The notes under the pieces: model-generated
Database searches by the model: none
Seen by the model: only the letters and a program-made list of their open reading frames with translations
What the model was told of the DNA's origin: nothing
Part shown: one piece after another, positions 18,717 through 29,410 of the stretch
Layout: the number at the start of each line of letters is the position of its first letter
Position numbering within the stretch: the stretch's first letter is position 1
From: a bacterium
GTDB taxonomy: Bacteria > Gemmatimonadota > Gemmatimonadetes > Gemmatimonadales > Gemmatimonadaceae
Direction: 5' to 3'
DNA length: 64,000 bases
Assembly: GCA_027484025.1 (NCBI GenBank)
Contig: JAIXTI010000081.1
Coordinates: 124,001 to 188,000 of the forward strand
Made by a program: the position numbers and the translations under genes

Positions 18717-19304
18717 ATGGCCACCCCACACGACACCAACACCCCGAACCCGCTGCAGGACAAGCTGCTCGAGCACAGCTACGACGGTATTCAGGAGTAT
18801 GACAATCCCATGCCGCGCTGGTGGCTCCTGACGTTCGCCGGCACGATCATCTTCTCGGTCATCTATGTGTTCAACGTGGGTCCGGTAGGCAACGGCAAAG
18901 GGCGCGTTGCCGACTACGAGGCGGATATGGCCGCGTACGCCAAGGCGCATCCTGCGCCGACTGGCGGCGACATGAGTGCCCCGCAACTGATGGCCCTGGC
19001 GCGCGATCACGAAGCGCTCGAAGAGGGAGCGGAGACGTTCAAGGCGTACTGCGCCTCCTGCCACGCGCCCGACGGTGGTGGTCTCATCGGCCCCAATCTC
19101 ACCGATGCGTACTGGCTGCACGGCGGCACGATCACCGACATCTACAAGACCGTCACCAACGGCGTGCTCGAGAAGGGCATGCCCCCCTGGGGCAAGACGC
19201 TCAAGCCGGAACAACTCGCGGAGGTGGTTGCCTACGTGAGCACGCTGCAAGGCACCACGCCTGCCTCACCCAAAGCACCACAAGGCACACCGGTTACCCC
19301 GTGA
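18717..19304 (+). CDS. ccoP: cbb3 oxidase subunit III (CcoP), single heme c site
   Basis: LLEHSYDGIQEYDNPMPRWW N-term, one CASCH heme motif, 195 aa. Confidence 0.93.
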   Translation: MATPHDTNTPNPLQDKLLEHSYDGIQEYDNPMPRWWLLTFAGTIIFSVIYVFNVGPVGNGKGRVADYEADMAAYAKAHPAPTGGDMSAPQLMALARDHEALEEGAETFKAYCASCHAPDGGGLIGPNLTDAYWLHGGTITDIYKTVTNGVLEKGMPPWGKTLKPEQLAEVVAYVSTLQGTTPASPKAPQGTPVTP

Positions 19305-20737
19305 GCACCACTGCCGCACCCCCGGGACTGGGGAGACGCGTTCTCCCCACCCTGAACGAAGACGGAACCCGTCGCTGGATCCGCCCCAAGCCGTCGCACG
19401 GCGTGTGGTGGAAACGGCGGCAGACGGTGGCCTATCTGCTCATGGCCATCTTCTTTGCGGCGCCACATGTGCGGGTGTTCGGCAAGCCGGTGTTTCTCAT
19501 GGATCTGCCGCGCCGGCAGTTCACGCTGATGGGCTACACGTTCCTCCCCACCGACACGCTGCTGTTCATGTTCACCTTGGCCAGCGGCGTGATCGGCATC
19601 TTTCTGATTACCGCGTTGTGGGGACGCGCCTGGTGCGGCTGGGCGTGTCCACAGACGGTGTATCTCGAGTTTCTCTTCCGCCCCATTGGACGCTGGTTCG
19701 ACGGCGGCTACACGCAGTCGCGGGCACTCGACAAACAGGGAGCGTGGTTCACGCCGCGCCGGCTCGGGAAGTACATCACCTTCTTCCTGCTGGCGCTGTT
19801 CGTCTCGCATACGCTGTTGGCCTTCTTCGTCGGCACCGATCAGCTGTACACGTGGATGCTGCACTCGCCGGCCGCACACCCCAGCGCGTTCTTCTTCGTG
19901 GTCGTGTTCACCGGCATCGTGTGGTTCAACTTCACATACTTCCGTGAGCAGACGTGCCTCATCGTGTGCCCGTACGGCCGGTGGCAGTCGGCACTCATCG
20001 ACCGGCAGTCGCTCATCGTGGCGTACGATTACAATCGTGGTGAGCCGCGGGAACATGCCACCAAGACCCGCGATCCGAAGGCTGGCGATTGCATCGATTG
20101 CAACGCCTGCGTGCAGACCTGCCCCACCGGCATCGACATTCGCAACGGGCTGCAGATGGAGTGCGTGCACTGCACGCAGTGCATCGACGCCTGCGACGAC
20201 ATCATGACCAAGGTGGGCAAGCCCACCGGGCTCATTCGCTATTCCTCGCAGGATGCCCTCGCCGGCAAGCCGCGCACGCTGCTGCGACTGCGCACTGTGC
20301 TCTATCCGTTGGTTCTCAGCATTCTGCTCGGCGGACTTGGCGCGGCGATGTTCTTCAAGGAGCCCGCCGATCTGACTGTGCTGCGCGGCTTGGACGGCCC
20401 GTTTGCCACCGAGGCCGACGGACGTGTCTCCAACCAGATCCGCGTCAAGATCACGAACCGCCGCAGCGCCGACATGGCGTACAGCATCGTGCTCGACGGG
20501 CTGACCGGGGGCGGTGTATCGTCGGCCGACGCTTCGGTCGTCGCGCCTGAGAACCCGTTGCGGGTACGCGCCGGCGAGACGCGCGCGACGAGTGTGTTCG
20601 TGCTGCTTCCTGCGCGTGCCTTCAGTAACGGCGAGCGCTTCATCACCATCACGGTGTCGGACGAGCGTGGCTACAACGAGTCGGTGAAGTACCGGCTGCT
20701 GGGCCCCACCAACGGCACCTCGGGAAATACACCGTGA
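19301..20737 (+). CDS. ccoG: Cytochrome c oxidase accessory protein CcoG (polyferredoxin, FixG family)
   Basis: GTG start at 19301 overlapping ccoP stop; WGRAWCGWACPQTVYLEFLFRPIGRW; CIDCNACVQTCPTGIDIRNGLQMECVHCTQCIDAC. Confidence 0.96.
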   Translation: MSTTAAPPGLGRRVLPTLNEDGTRRWIRPKPSHGVWWKRRQTVAYLLMAIFFAAPHVRVFGKPVFLMDLPRRQFTLMGYTFLPTDTLLFMFTLASGVIGIFLITALWGRAWCGWACPQTVYLEFLFRPIGRWFDGGYTQSRALDKQGAWFTPRRLGKYITFFLLALFVSHTLLAFFVGTDQLYTWMLHSPAAHPSAFFFVVVFTGIVWFNFTYFREQTCLIVCPYGRWQSALIDRQSLIVAYDYNRGEPREHATKTRDPKAGDCIDCNACVQTCPTGIDIRNGLQMECVHCTQCIDACDDIMTKVGKPTGLIRYSSQDALAGKPRTLLRLRTVLYPLVLSILLGGLGAAMFFKEPADLTVLRGLDGPFATEADGRVSNQIRVKITNRRSADMAYSIVLDGLTGGGVSSADASVVAPENPLRVRAGETRATSVFVLLPARAFSNGERFITITVSDERGYNESVKYRLLGPTNGTSGNTP

Positions 20738-21237
20738 AAAAAGGCATGGGTTGGCCCATTGGCGTGGCGACGATTCTCGCTACGACCGTCGTAGCGAACG
20801 TCATCGTCATGCAGATCGCCAATAACGATCCGTCGTTCGCCGTCGAGCCGGACTACTACCGAAAGGCGGTGCACTTCGACTCCACGATGGCCCAGGAGCG
20901 CGAGAACATCAGCCTCGGCTGGGGGATCGAGACGCGTATCGACTCCATTGGCGATGGGCGTCACACGCGCGTGGCCGTTCGCCTCCGCGATGCCTCGTCG
21001 TATCCGCTGCCGGGCGCGCGCGTGGCGGTCATGGCGCGCTTCAATGCGCGCGCCAACGATACACTCACCGCGTTGCTCACCGAAGAAGCGCCTGGGAAGT
21101 ACGTCACGACGTTGCCCATTGCCCATCCCGGTCAATGGGAGGTGCGTGTGGATGCCACACACGGCAGTCAACGCTTCTCGGCAAGCTCGCGGGTGAACGC
21201 GGTACGCGCCGCCGTCGCATTGGGCTCTGCGCGATGA
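20734..21237 (+). CDS. FixH family protein
   Basis: N-term MGWPIGVATILATTVVANVIVMQIANNDPSFAVEPDYYRKAVHFD, typical FixH; position between ccoG and ccoI. Confidence 0.85.
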   Translation: MKKGMGWPIGVATILATTVVANVIVMQIANNDPSFAVEPDYYRKAVHFDSTMAQERENISLGWGIETRIDSIGDGRHTRVAVRLRDASSYPLPGARVAVMARFNARANDTLTALLTEEAPGKYVTTLPIAHPGQWEVRVDATHGSQRFSASSRVNAVRAAVALGSAR

Positions 21238-21974
21238 TCACCACCACGGCCGGCGTCCTCCTGGCCAGCCTGGTGGGCAGTGTGCACTGCGCGGGCATGT
21301 GCGGCGGGTTCGTCTGCTTCTATGCCGGTTCCTCCAGCGGCACCGATGCGGCGGCCGTGCGTGCGCACGCGTTGTACAACGTGGGCCGGCTCATGTCGTA
21401 TCTGCTGCTGGGCGCCATCGCCGGTACGCTGGGCGCGGGTGTTTCGCGTGTGGGGCTCCTCGTTGGCGTGGGTCACGCCGCCGCCGTGGTGGCGGGCGCG
21501 CTTATGGTAGGCTGGGCGCTCAGCACCATCGCGGCGCAGCGCGGCGTCTCCATTGGCACGTTGCACGCGCCACTGGCGTGGCAGCGCGCCCTCGGCCGCC
21601 TGCTGCAGTCGGTGCGTGAACAGCCCATTGCCATTCGCGCCGCCCTCACGGGGCTGTTCACCACCATGCTCCCGTGCGGCTGGTTGTACGTGTTCGTCGC
21701 GACGGCCGGCGGAACGGGCAGTGTACGCAGCGCCGTATTCACGATGGCCGTGTTCTGGGCGGGCACGGTGCCGGCCATGCTCGCCGTCGGCGTCGGCGCT
21801 CAAACCGTCCTCGCCCCATTCCGCCGGCGATTGCCGGCCTTCAGTGCCGCGGTCGTCCTCATCATGGGATTGCTCTCGCTCTCTGGCCGTTTGTCGCCGG
21901 TGTCTGCCACCGCCGCGGCACACGCGGCGCACCGTGTATCCGCCGACCAGGTGGAGGCCGCCCATGTCCACTGA
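21234..21974 (+). CDS. Sulfite exporter TauE/SafE-like (UreH-type) membrane protein of cco loci
   Basis: LLASLVGSVHCAGMCGGFVCFYAG...LLGAIAGTLGAGV...LTGLFTTMLPCGWLYVFVATAGGTGS. Confidence 0.88.
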   Translation: MITTTAGVLLASLVGSVHCAGMCGGFVCFYAGSSSGTDAAAVRAHALYNVGRLMSYLLLGAIAGTLGAGVSRVGLLVGVGHAAAVVAGALMVGWALSTIAAQRGVSIGTLHAPLAWQRALGRLLQSVREQPIAIRAALTGLFTTMLPCGWLYVFVATAGGTGSVRSAVFTMAVFWAGTVPAMLAVGVGAQTVLAPFRRRLPAFSAAVVLIMGLLSLSGRLSPVSATAAAHAAHRVSADQVEAAHVH

Positions 21975-24453
21975 GTCGCTGACGCTGTCCGTCACCGCCG
22001 CAGCAGGAACCGTTGCCGCCGACGTCGCGTGCGCGCACTGCAGCTTGCCGGTGCCCTCCGGACTGTTCGATGCGCAGGCATCACACCAGTTCTGCTGCAC
22101 CGGATGTCACACGGCCTTCACCATTCTGCACGAGCACGGCCTCGATTCGTACTACGGCTTCGCCGATCGGCGTGAGACCGCCGTGCGCGCGTCGGGGCGC
22201 AGTTTCGACGAGTTCGATCATCCCGCCTTTGCGGCGTTGTACGTGACGCGGACACACGAGGGACTCAGCCGCACCGAGCTCTATCTCGAAGGCGTGCATT
22301 GCGCGTCGTGCGTGTGGTTGGTGGAGCGCATGCCGCTGTTGCAATCGGGGGTGGTGCGCGCCGAGCTCGATGTGCGTCGTTCGTTGGCGGTGGTGGAATG
22401 GGACGACGCCGCGGTGCCTCTGTCGACGGTGGCACGCGCACTCGACCTGCTGGGGTATGTGCCGCATCCGTTTCGCGGCGTCGCGCGCGATGACATGCGG
22501 CGGCGTGAAGACCGCGCCATGCTCGTGCGCATCGGGATTGCCGGCGCCATCGCGATCAATGTGATGCTGGCCGCACTCGCGCTGTACGCCGGTGAAGTGA
22601 ATGGCATGGAGGCCAACTTCACGACGTTCTTCCGCTGGGTGAGCTTTGCGATCACCATTCCCGCTTTCGTGTGGCCGGGACGGGTGTTCTTCGCTGGTGC
22701 ATGGGCGTCGCTGCGCACGAAGGCGTTGCACATGGACCTTCCCATCGCCATCGCGTTGGCGGCGGGATTCGTACGCGGTGCCATGAACACCGTCACCGGC
22801 GTTGGTCCCGTGTATTTCGACGGACTCGCGATCCTCATTTTCGCGCTGCTGGTGGGACGGTTTCTGCAACAGCGTGGACAGCGCATGGCCGCCGATGCGG
22901 CTGAACTGCTGCACGCGATCGCGCCCAGTACGGCACGCATCGTCGAGAACGATGTCGTTCGTGATATTCCGTCACAGGCGCTGCTGCCGGGCATGGTGCT
23001 CGACATCCGCGCGGGGGACACATTTGCGGCGGACGGTGTGGTCGTGCGCGGTACGTCCAGTGTGAATGCGGCGCTGCTCACCGGCGAGTCGCGACCATCA
23101 TCGGTGTCGGTCGGGATGCCGGTGTTTGCGGGCACGCTCAACGTGGAAGCGCCGCTGCGGGTACAGGTCGAACAGTCCGGCGAATCGAGCCGGATTGCCA
23201 AGCTGTTGCGGCAGGTGGAGGAGAGCGCGCAGCGTCGTGCACCCATCGTGCAGATGGCCAACAGGCTGGCGGGCGGGTTCACGGCGATCGTGCTGGCCGT
23301 CGCGGCGGCCACGTTCCTCATCAAGACGCAACTCAATGCGCCGGCGGCGCTTGACGATGCGATTGCGCTGCTGATCGTCACCTGTCCGTGTGCGTTGGCG
23401 CTGGCGACCCCGTTGGCCATTACCGTGGCCGTGGGACGCGCCGCGGGCAACGGGATGCTCATCAAGGGGGGCGATGCGCTCGAGCTGCTCGCGACCCCGG
23501 GCACACTCGTGCTCGACAAAACGGGGACGATTACCGAGGGACGTACCGCACTGACCACGTGGCTCGGACCCGAGTGGGTCCAACCGCTGGTGCTCGCCCT
23601 CGAACAGGGATCGTCGCATCCGCTCGCCGACGGCTTTCGTCGTGCGTGGCCCGATATGGCCACACCTGAGGTGGCGCATTCGCAGCATGTCGTGGGCGGC
23701 GGACTCGAAGGCACTGTGAGTGGCCACGTGGTGCGCATCGGATCGCCGCGCTTTGTGGCGCAGACCACTATCCACACGGCGCACCATGTGCGCGAAGGCA
23801 TGCACACGCTAGATGCCACCCAGACGCCGGTGCACGTGTCGGTCGATGGCGTACTCGTTGCAGTGGCGGGGTTAGGCGATCGCATCCGCGAGGATGCCCT
23901 CGTCTCACTCCGGCAGTTGCGGGCACGCGGGTGGCGGACCGTGATGCTGAGTGGAGATGTTCCGGAAGTCGTAGCGTCGGTAGGTCGGGCGCTTCAGTTC
24001 GATGCGCAAGATGCTATCGGCGCCGCGTCGCCGGAGGACAAGCTCGCCTTCATCGAGCGGTGCAAGCAGTCGGGCACCGTCGTGATGGTGGGCGACGGCG
24101 TTAACGACGCGGCGGCCATTGCGGCGGCAAGCGTGGGCATCGGAGTGCATGGCGGCGCGGAAGCGTGCCTGGCCACCGCCGATATCTATCTCACGCGCCC
24201 GGGACTCTCGGCGCTCGTCGAGCTCACCGAGGGCGCCCGGCGCACGATGCGCGTCATCCGTCGCAACATCGCGTTTTCCATCGGCTACAACATCATTGGC
24301 GCCGGGCTCGCGGTGGCCGGATGGCTGACGCCGCTCATCGCCGCCGTGCTCATGCCCACCAGCTCCATTACGGTCGTGCTCGGCAGCTGGTACGGCTACA
24401 CCTTCGCGCGGCGCGCCCTCGGCGCCGCCGACACGCCGGATTCTCTCGCATGA
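21964..24453 (+). CDS. ccoI: Copper-translocating P-type ATPase for cbb3 assembly (CcoI/FixI)
   Basis: N-term Cys cluster CAHC...[37 protein letters not shown] motifs; in cco operon. Confidence 0.95.
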   Translation: MSTESLTLSVTAAAGTVAADVACAHCSLPVPSGLFDAQASHQFCCTGCHTAFTILHEHGLDSYYGFADRRETAVRASGRSFDEFDHPAFAALYVTRTHEGLSRTELYLEGVHCASCVWLVERMPLLQSGVVRAELDVRRSLAVVEWDDAAVPLSTVARALDLLGYVPHPFRGVARDDMRRREDRAMLVRIGIAGAIAINVMLAALALYAGEVNGMEANFTTFFRWVSFAITIPAFVWPGRVFFAGAWASLRTKALHMDLPIAIALAAGFVRGAMNTVTGVGPVYFDGLAILIFALLVGRFLQQRGQRMAADAAELLHAIAPSTARIVENDVVRDIPSQALLPGMVLDIRAGDTFAADGVVVRGTSSVNAALLTGESRPSSVSVGMPVFAGTLNVEAPLRVQVEQSGESSRIAKLLRQVEESAQRRAPIVQMANRLAGGFTAIVLAVAAATFLIKTQLNAPAALDDAIALLIVTCPCALALATPLAITVAVGRAAGNGMLIKGGDALELLATPGTLVLDKTGTITEGRTALTTWLGPEWVQPLVLALEQGSSHPLADGFRRAWPDMATPEVAHSQHVVGGGLEGTVSGHVVRIGSPRFVAQTTIHTAHHVREGMHTLDATQTPVHVSVDGVLVAVAGLGDRIREDALVSLRQLRARGWRTVMLSGDVPEVVASVGRALQFDAQDAIGAASPEDKLAFIERCKQSGTVVMVGDGVNDAAAIAAASVGIGVHGGAEACLATADIYLTRPGLSALVELTEGARRTMRVIRRNIAFSIGYNIIGAGLAVAGWLTPLIAAVLMPTSSITVVLGSWYGYTFARRALGAADTPDSLA

Positions 24454-24460
24454 GGCTCAC

Positions 24461-24604
24461 ATGAGCGTTGTCTACCTCGTTCTTCCCCTCGCCCTGCTCG
24501 TGGTCGGTGCGGCGGTGGTGGCCTTCGTCTGGAGCGCCAAAAGCGGCCAGTACGACGACCTGGAAACGCCCGCCGTGCGGATGCTCAAAGACGAAGGACG
24601 GTAA
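24461..24604 (+). CDS. ccoS: cbb3 oxidase assembly protein CcoS
   Basis: Small ORF absent from the supplied track: [47 protein letters not shown], typical CcoS ([11 protein letters not shown]). Confidence 0.93.
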   Translation: MSVVYLVLPLALLVVGAAVVAFVWSAKSGQYDDLETPAVRMLKDEGR

Positions 24605-24658
24605 CGGCTGCGCCCCGTCCCCTTCCGCAGGCCCCCGGGAGGCCCGACATTTCGTCAC

Positions 24659-24880
24659 ATGAATGGATCAGATCGTATCCCAGCTGGCGTGGAGCGTCGC
24701 GCCAATCCGCGCCTGCGCGAGCTCGTCGACGAGATGCTCGCCTCCATCCGCTACGCGGCCAACGCCGAACTGTGGTCGCCGGAAGAACGGGCGCGCTACG
24801 AAGCCGACATGGCGCGCATCATGGACAACGTGCGACAGCAAGCCATTGGCGGGCCAGCGGCGCGCGCGCGGCTGGAGTAG
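24659..24880 (+). CDS. Hypothetical small protein (73 aa)
   Basis: Acidic, helical composition (LRELVDEMLASIRYAANAELWSPEERARYEADMARIMDNVRQQAI); position between ccoS and the kinase. Confidence 0.5.
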   Translation: MNGSDRIPAGVERRANPRLRELVDEMLASIRYAANAELWSPEERARYEADMARIMDNVRQQAIGGPAARARLE

Positions 24881-24966
24881 CGCCCGCGCCGGCTTTCCGG
24901 CTTTCGTTACGCGGACGGCCTTGGGGAGTGACAGCCCCGTTACAGAATTCTTTATTGCTGTCACAC

Positions 24967-24995
24967 TTTACACATTGTGATCCATGCCACATACT
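24967..24995 (+). promoter_or_regulatory. Candidate sigma70-type promoter for the kinase gene
   Basis: TTTACA-17 nt-CATACT in a locally AT-rich stretch 53 bp upstream of the kinase ATG. Confidence 0.35.
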
Positions 24996-25047
24996 GGATT
25001 CGACGGCTCGAGCTCGGTTCACCCGAAGCGCCTCGGAGGCTGGACGA

Positions 25048-26028
25048 ATGGAACGTGAGTGGAAGAAGAGCACCATCTCCATAACGCCCGACACGGGCGC
25101 CCACCTGCGGGAGCTGGCTGAAGCCGGATTCGACCTCCGCGGGACCGTCTCCGCCGGCACCTTCGGGGTCGTCTACCACGCAGTCCAACGCGATGTGAAC
25201 CGGGAAGTCGCAGTCAAGCTCGTCGATCCCGAGGCCATCGCCATGGCCCGCTCGGCGCACTCGCAGACCGAAATCGACACGCTGGCCGCGCTGCACCATC
25301 CACACATCGTCCCGCTGTACTCCTCCGGCGTCTTCGCCAACGGCATTCGGTACTTCGTCATGCCGTGGATCAGTGGACAGTCGTTGCGTGAGCGCCTGCG
25401 GCGTGAAGAACGGCTCCCGGTCATCGATGCGCTGCGCTACGGGGCCAATATCGCCGACGCGCTCACCGCGCTGCACGCCAACGGCCTGGTGCATCGTGAT
25501 GTGAAGCCCGGCAACGTGTTGCTCGACGGACGTCATGCGGTGCTCATCGATTTCGGTCTGGTGTGCACGACACACAATGCCGCCATCGATGACGACGAAA
25601 TCGATCCCGTCGTGGGGACGCCGTCGTACATGAGTCCGGAGCAGTGGCACCCCGGCGCGGCGATGGACGGACGCGCCGATCTCTTTGGCCTGGGGTGCCT
25701 CGTGTACGAAATGCTCACGGGCGTGTCACCGGTTGACGAGCTGCGCCCCGACCCGAATGCGCGGTCGCTCAAGCGGTGGGATGACAGCAACAGCGCCATT
25801 GTCGACAGTGACCCGTACGACACGCCGACGCGCCCCATCATGAGTATGCGCATGCGACGCCCGGATGCGCCCGAAGCGCTCGACCGGTTACTTCGCCGAG
25901 CCTTGCGTCTCGACCGCGATCATCGGATTTCGTCGGCCAGCGTGTTTCGCGACGAACTCGAACAGATCCTGGCCACGGTTGTCTCGGACCAGAAAAAACC
26001 CAGCTGGTTGCGTCGCCACTTTTCCTGA
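25048..26028 (+). CDS. Serine/threonine protein kinase (soluble, kinase domain only)
   Basis: GTFGVVYHAVQRDVNREVAVKLV; LVHRDVKPGNVLLDGRHAVLIDFGLV; GTPSYMSPEQ. Start MEREWKK chosen within the longer ORF. Confidence 0.92.
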   Translation: MEREWKKSTISITPDTGAHLRELAEAGFDLRGTVSAGTFGVVYHAVQRDVNREVAVKLVDPEAIAMARSAHSQTEIDTLAALHHPHIVPLYSSGVFANGIRYFVMPWISGQSLRERLRREERLPVIDALRYGANIADALTALHANGLVHRDVKPGNVLLDGRHAVLIDFGLVCTTHNAAIDDDEIDPVVGTPSYMSPEQWHPGAAMDGRADLFGLGCLVYEMLTGVSPVDELRPDPNARSLKRWDDSNSAIVDSDPYDTPTRPIMSMRMRRPDAPEALDRLLRRALRLDRDHRISSASVFRDELEQILATVVSDQKKPSWLRRHFS

Positions 26029-26044
26029 CGGCGACGCCGCCGCG

Positions 26045-27358
26045 TCAGTTCCCGCCCTTCTTGGTCGGGCTCATACTCAGGAAGTCCACGGCAACGCTGG
26101 CCATGGTGCGCACACCCGTAATGAGCGCGGCTTCGTCGGCGAAAAACAACGGCGAGTGATTCGTGGGCACGGTGGCCGGATCCTTCCCCTTGGGCGTCAC
26201 GCCGAGGAAGAAGAACACCCCCGGAATGTTCTTGGCGAATACCGGGAAATCTTCCGATCCCATGACCGGATTGATGAACGCCACGTTGCCGGCCGCAGCG
26301 CGGCGGAACGTGGGGAGCATGCGATCGGTGAGTGACGTGTCGTTCGACGTCACCAATCCGCCCTTGTCGATCTCCACCAATGCCGTGGCGCCACCCGACC
26401 GCGCAATATCCTGCGCCGTACGCGTGATGCGCGCGGCGATGTCTGCACGCATGTTGTCGTCGAACGTACGCAGTGTGCCCACCATGACCACACTGTCAGG
26501 AATGATGTTGCTGCGATTGCCGCCCGTGATCTGCCCTACGGTAATCACACTCGGCAGGTACGCCACGTTCACCTGACGGCTGGCGATGGTTTGCAAGCCG
26601 AGCACGATCTGCGACGACACGACGATGGGATCGACGCCCATCCACGGTGAAGAACCGTGCGTCTGTCGACCCTTCACGATGATCTTGAAGTTGCCCGCCG
26701 CCGCCATGATCGGGCCCTGACGGATGGCAATCTGTCCCACTTCGTTCGGCCACACATGCAGTCCGAACACGGCACTCGGTGCCGGGTTGGTCAATGCGCC
26801 ATCGTCGACCATCGCCTGCGCGCCACCGAGCCCTTCTTCGGCGGGCTGAAACAGGAACTTGATGGTGCCGGGGATCTGCTCCTTCATCCCTGCCAGCACT
26901 TCGGCGGCGCCCATGAGAATCGCCACATGATTGTCGTGTCCGCAGGCATGCATCACACCGACTTCCTGCCCCTGCCACTGCGTGCGCACCTTGCTCTTGA
27001 AGGGCAGATCGACGAGTTCGGTGACCGGCAGCCCGTCCATATCGGCGCGCAGCGCCACCACCGGGCCGGGCTTCCCCCCGCGCAGGATCCCCACGACCCC
27101 CGTCTTGCCAATGGGCGTCTGCACTTCGATGCCCAGTTTGCGCAGATGATCGGCCACCAGCGCTGCGGTGCGCTTCTCCTCGAAGCCCAGTTCGGGATGC
27201 TCATGAATATCACGGCGCCACGCGACCACCTTGGGCATCACGGCGGGGAGCTTCGCCTCGATGAGCTTGGACAGCTCCGTGGCCGGAGCTGTCTGTGCAG
27301 CAGCGGTGGCGCCACACACCAGAGAGGCAGCAGCGGCGGCGAGCAAAGGCAAGCGCAT
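26045..27358 (-). CDS. M20 family amidohydrolase/metallopeptidase, secreted
   Basis: Signal peptide MRLPLLAAAAASLVCGATAAAQT; WRRDIHEHPELGFEEKRTA; ALRADMDGLPV; MHACGHDNHVAILMGAAEVL. Confidence 0.92.
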   Translation of the reverse strand: MRLPLLAAAAASLVCGATAAAQTAPATELSKLIEAKLPAVMPKVVAWRRDIHEHPELGFEEKRTAALVADHLRKLGIEVQTPIGKTGVVGILRGGKPGPVVALRADMDGLPVTELVDLPFKSKVRTQWQGQEVGVMHACGHDNHVAILMGAAEVLAGMKEQIPGTIKFLFQPAEEGLGGAQAMVDDGALTNPAPSAVFGLHVWPNEVGQIAIRQGPIMAAAGNFKIIVKGRQTHGSSPWMGVDPIVVSSQIVLGLQTIASRQVNVAYLPSVITVGQITGGNRSNIIPDSVVMVGTLRTFDDNMRADIAARITRTAQDIARSGGATALVEIDKGGLVTSNDTSLTDRMLPTFRRAAAGNVAFINPVMGSEDFPVFAKNIPGVFFFLGVTPKGKDPATVPTNHSPLFFADEAALITGVRTMASVAVDFLSMSPTKKGGN

Positions 27359-27460
27359 GACGGGAGGGCTGGGGGACATCCGGGCACGGCGAATGACCGT
27401 GACCACGATGTAAATAATACGACCGCCTTCCCCTCCGGAGCGAGCGCCCGCCGCCGTGAA

Positions 27461-29338
27461 CTACCGGCGCGAGACGGCCGTCGTGTCGGTCAGGGCGCGC
27501 ATGAACAGCACCAACGCGCGCTGTTCGGCAGCCGTGAGGTTGAGCGGATCGGCCGGGAGCGTTTGGTTCTCGAGCTGAATGCCGATACCCGCGCCACCAC
27601 CGCGGTTGTAAAAGTCGACCACCTGTTCGAGCGTGCGATAAACCCCGTTGTGCATGTACGGCGCGGTCAGTGCGACATTGCGAATGGACGGGGTGCGGAA
27701 CGCGTGCCTGTGTGGTGCGGCACGCGTGAGCCGGAACCGACCGATGTCGGGATCGATCGTGGCCTTCGACGTCACAGCACGCGCTGGCACGCCGAGCACC
27801 TCGACTTCCGACTTCTGATACATCGGCGGCACGGTGCCGTTGGTAAGTGGCAGGAAGTGACAGCTTGCGCACTTCGCTTTGCCCACGAACAGATTGAAGC
27901 CGCGACGTTCATCCTCGGTGAGCGCAGTACGGTCCCCACGAAGCGCGCGATCAACGGGCGAGTTGAGCCGCGTCAGGCTGCGCTGATAGGCGGCGAGCGC
28001 CGACCGAACCCGAGTAGCTGTTATCGCAGAATCGTTGGCCGCGCGCGCTGACCCGAAGGCGGCACGGAACTGTGTGGCGAGCGACGTGTCCACGGCCAGT
28101 CGACCGACGATCGTGGACAGATTGCCATGCATTTCATCGACGTTCTCGATCACGTCGGTGACCTGATCTTCCAGATAGGTCGTGCGAAGATCGGCGAACG
28201 AACCAAGCTGCAAGCCACTGTTGATCACCGTAGGCGTGTTGCGGGCCAGCGGCGCGCCCCCGCGCGCACGGTTGGTCACCAGACCATCCGTGAACGTCTT
28301 CTCCGGCAAATGGCACGAACTGCAGGCGCGCTTGCCGTCGCCGGAGAGTTGCGTGTCATGAAACAGACGGGCGCCCAGTGCCACCTGTTGCGGAGTGGGC
28401 GATGTGGCATCGATCGGAGCAAAGCCCAGCACGTCGAACGCGTTACTGTCGAACACCGTCGCCGCGTCGAGTCGGTAGGCACGTCGCTCCACGGGAACAC
28501 CAATAGCCAGTGTCAAGCGGGCGCGCTGCATGGTGCGGCCGAGCGGAATGAAATGCTCGGCCAGAAACGTCAGATGATCGAACTGCTCCCGGTTGGTCGA
28601 AGCCGCAAGTAACGCGCGCGTACCGGAGAACATGGCATCGAGCTGCGTCCACGTACTGTCCGCCGTGCGGTATGGGGCGAGGGTCCGCGTAACCCCTTCG
28701 AGCGCCTCGTCTGCCTCACGCAACGAATGCCCGGCCACAGGTGAATCGAAGCCGGCCAGTCCCAGCGTGGCAATGCGGGCGAGCTCCAGCTTCACCGCAT
28801 CCCAGACATGCGCATCGCTCGCGCGCTGCACATCCATCATGGTCTTGGCGCGCGTCACGAGCGGACGCAGCGTTCCCGTTTCGCTGATCAGCGATTCCTT
28901 GGCCGCGACCGGGTCGTCGCCATACAACAGCTCTTCGATGACTTGAAAGCCGGTCGGTGGAAACACGGCTTCGGGCCCTTCGGCGTCTTCGACTTCGGGA
29001 AGCGCGGGGCCGTTCATTTCTTTCGCCGCCGTCGGCGTGTAGTACTCGAGGGCGACTTCCGCGAGTTTGAAGGCGCGGCGCGCGGCCACGAAGGCTTCGC
29101 GGGCGCGCGGAACGTCAGTCGCCGAAGAGAGAGCGTGTGCGGCGGAGTCCAACGCCGCAACGCGTACCGCCAGCGTATCGACATGTGCACGCCAGACCAG
29201 CATGGCCTGCATGGCACGTGGGCTCTCGTCTGTGACCGTGGGCGTCGTGCGCGACGGAGCATCGGTGACGCAGGCGGGCACAACGACCAGCGTGACCGCA
29301 GCAAGTGCGGCGCAGGTCTTCTTGAGTGTGTTCTTCAT
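27461..29338 (-). CDS. Imelysin-like domain fused to di-heme cytochrome c peroxidase (CCP/MauG) domain, lipoprotein
   Basis: Lipobox VVPAC; N-term GFQVIEELLYGDD (GxHxxE-like); two heme c motifs CSSCH and CASCH; C-term TPSIRNVALTAPYMHNGVYRTLEQVVDFYNRGG. Confidence 0.88.
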   Translation of the reverse strand: MKNTLKKTCAALAAVTLVVVPACVTDAPSRTTPTVTDESPRAMQAMLVWRAHVDTLAVRVAALDSAAHALSSATDVPRAREAFVAARRAFKLAEVALEYYTPTAAKEMNGPALPEVEDAEGPEAVFPPTGFQVIEELLYGDDPVAAKESLISETGTLRPLVTRAKTMMDVQRASDAHVWDAVKLELARIATLGLAGFDSPVAGHSLREADEALEGVTRTLAPYRTADSTWTQLDAMFSGTRALLAASTNREQFDHLTFLAEHFIPLGRTMQRARLTLAIGVPVERRAYRLDAATVFDSNAFDVLGFAPIDATSPTPQQVALGARLFHDTQLSGDGKRACSSCHLPEKTFTDGLVTNRARGGAPLARNTPTVINSGLQLGSFADLRTTYLEDQVTDVIENVDEMHGNLSTIVGRLAVDTSLATQFRAAFGSARAANDSAITATRVRSALAAYQRSLTRLNSPVDRALRGDRTALTEDERRGFNLFVGKAKCASCHFLPLTNGTVPPMYQKSEVEVLGVPARAVTSKATIDPDIGRFRLTRAAPHRHAFRTPSIRNVALTAPYMHNGVYRTLEQVVDFYNRGGGAGIGIQLENQTLPADPLNLTAAEQRALVLFMRALTDTTAVSRR

Positions 29339-29410
29339 AGGGGTCGAATCGATACCGGCCCGGGGCGCATTGCCCCGGGCCGGCACATGATCAGCAGGTG
29401 GATCGCCGCG

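Noticed and set aside
24949-24963. GTGACAG...CTGTCAC 7 bp inverted arms upstream of the kinase gene as an operator
   Set aside because: Arms are separated by more than 20 nt and short enough to occur by chance; only the promoter-like hexamers were kept, at low confidence.
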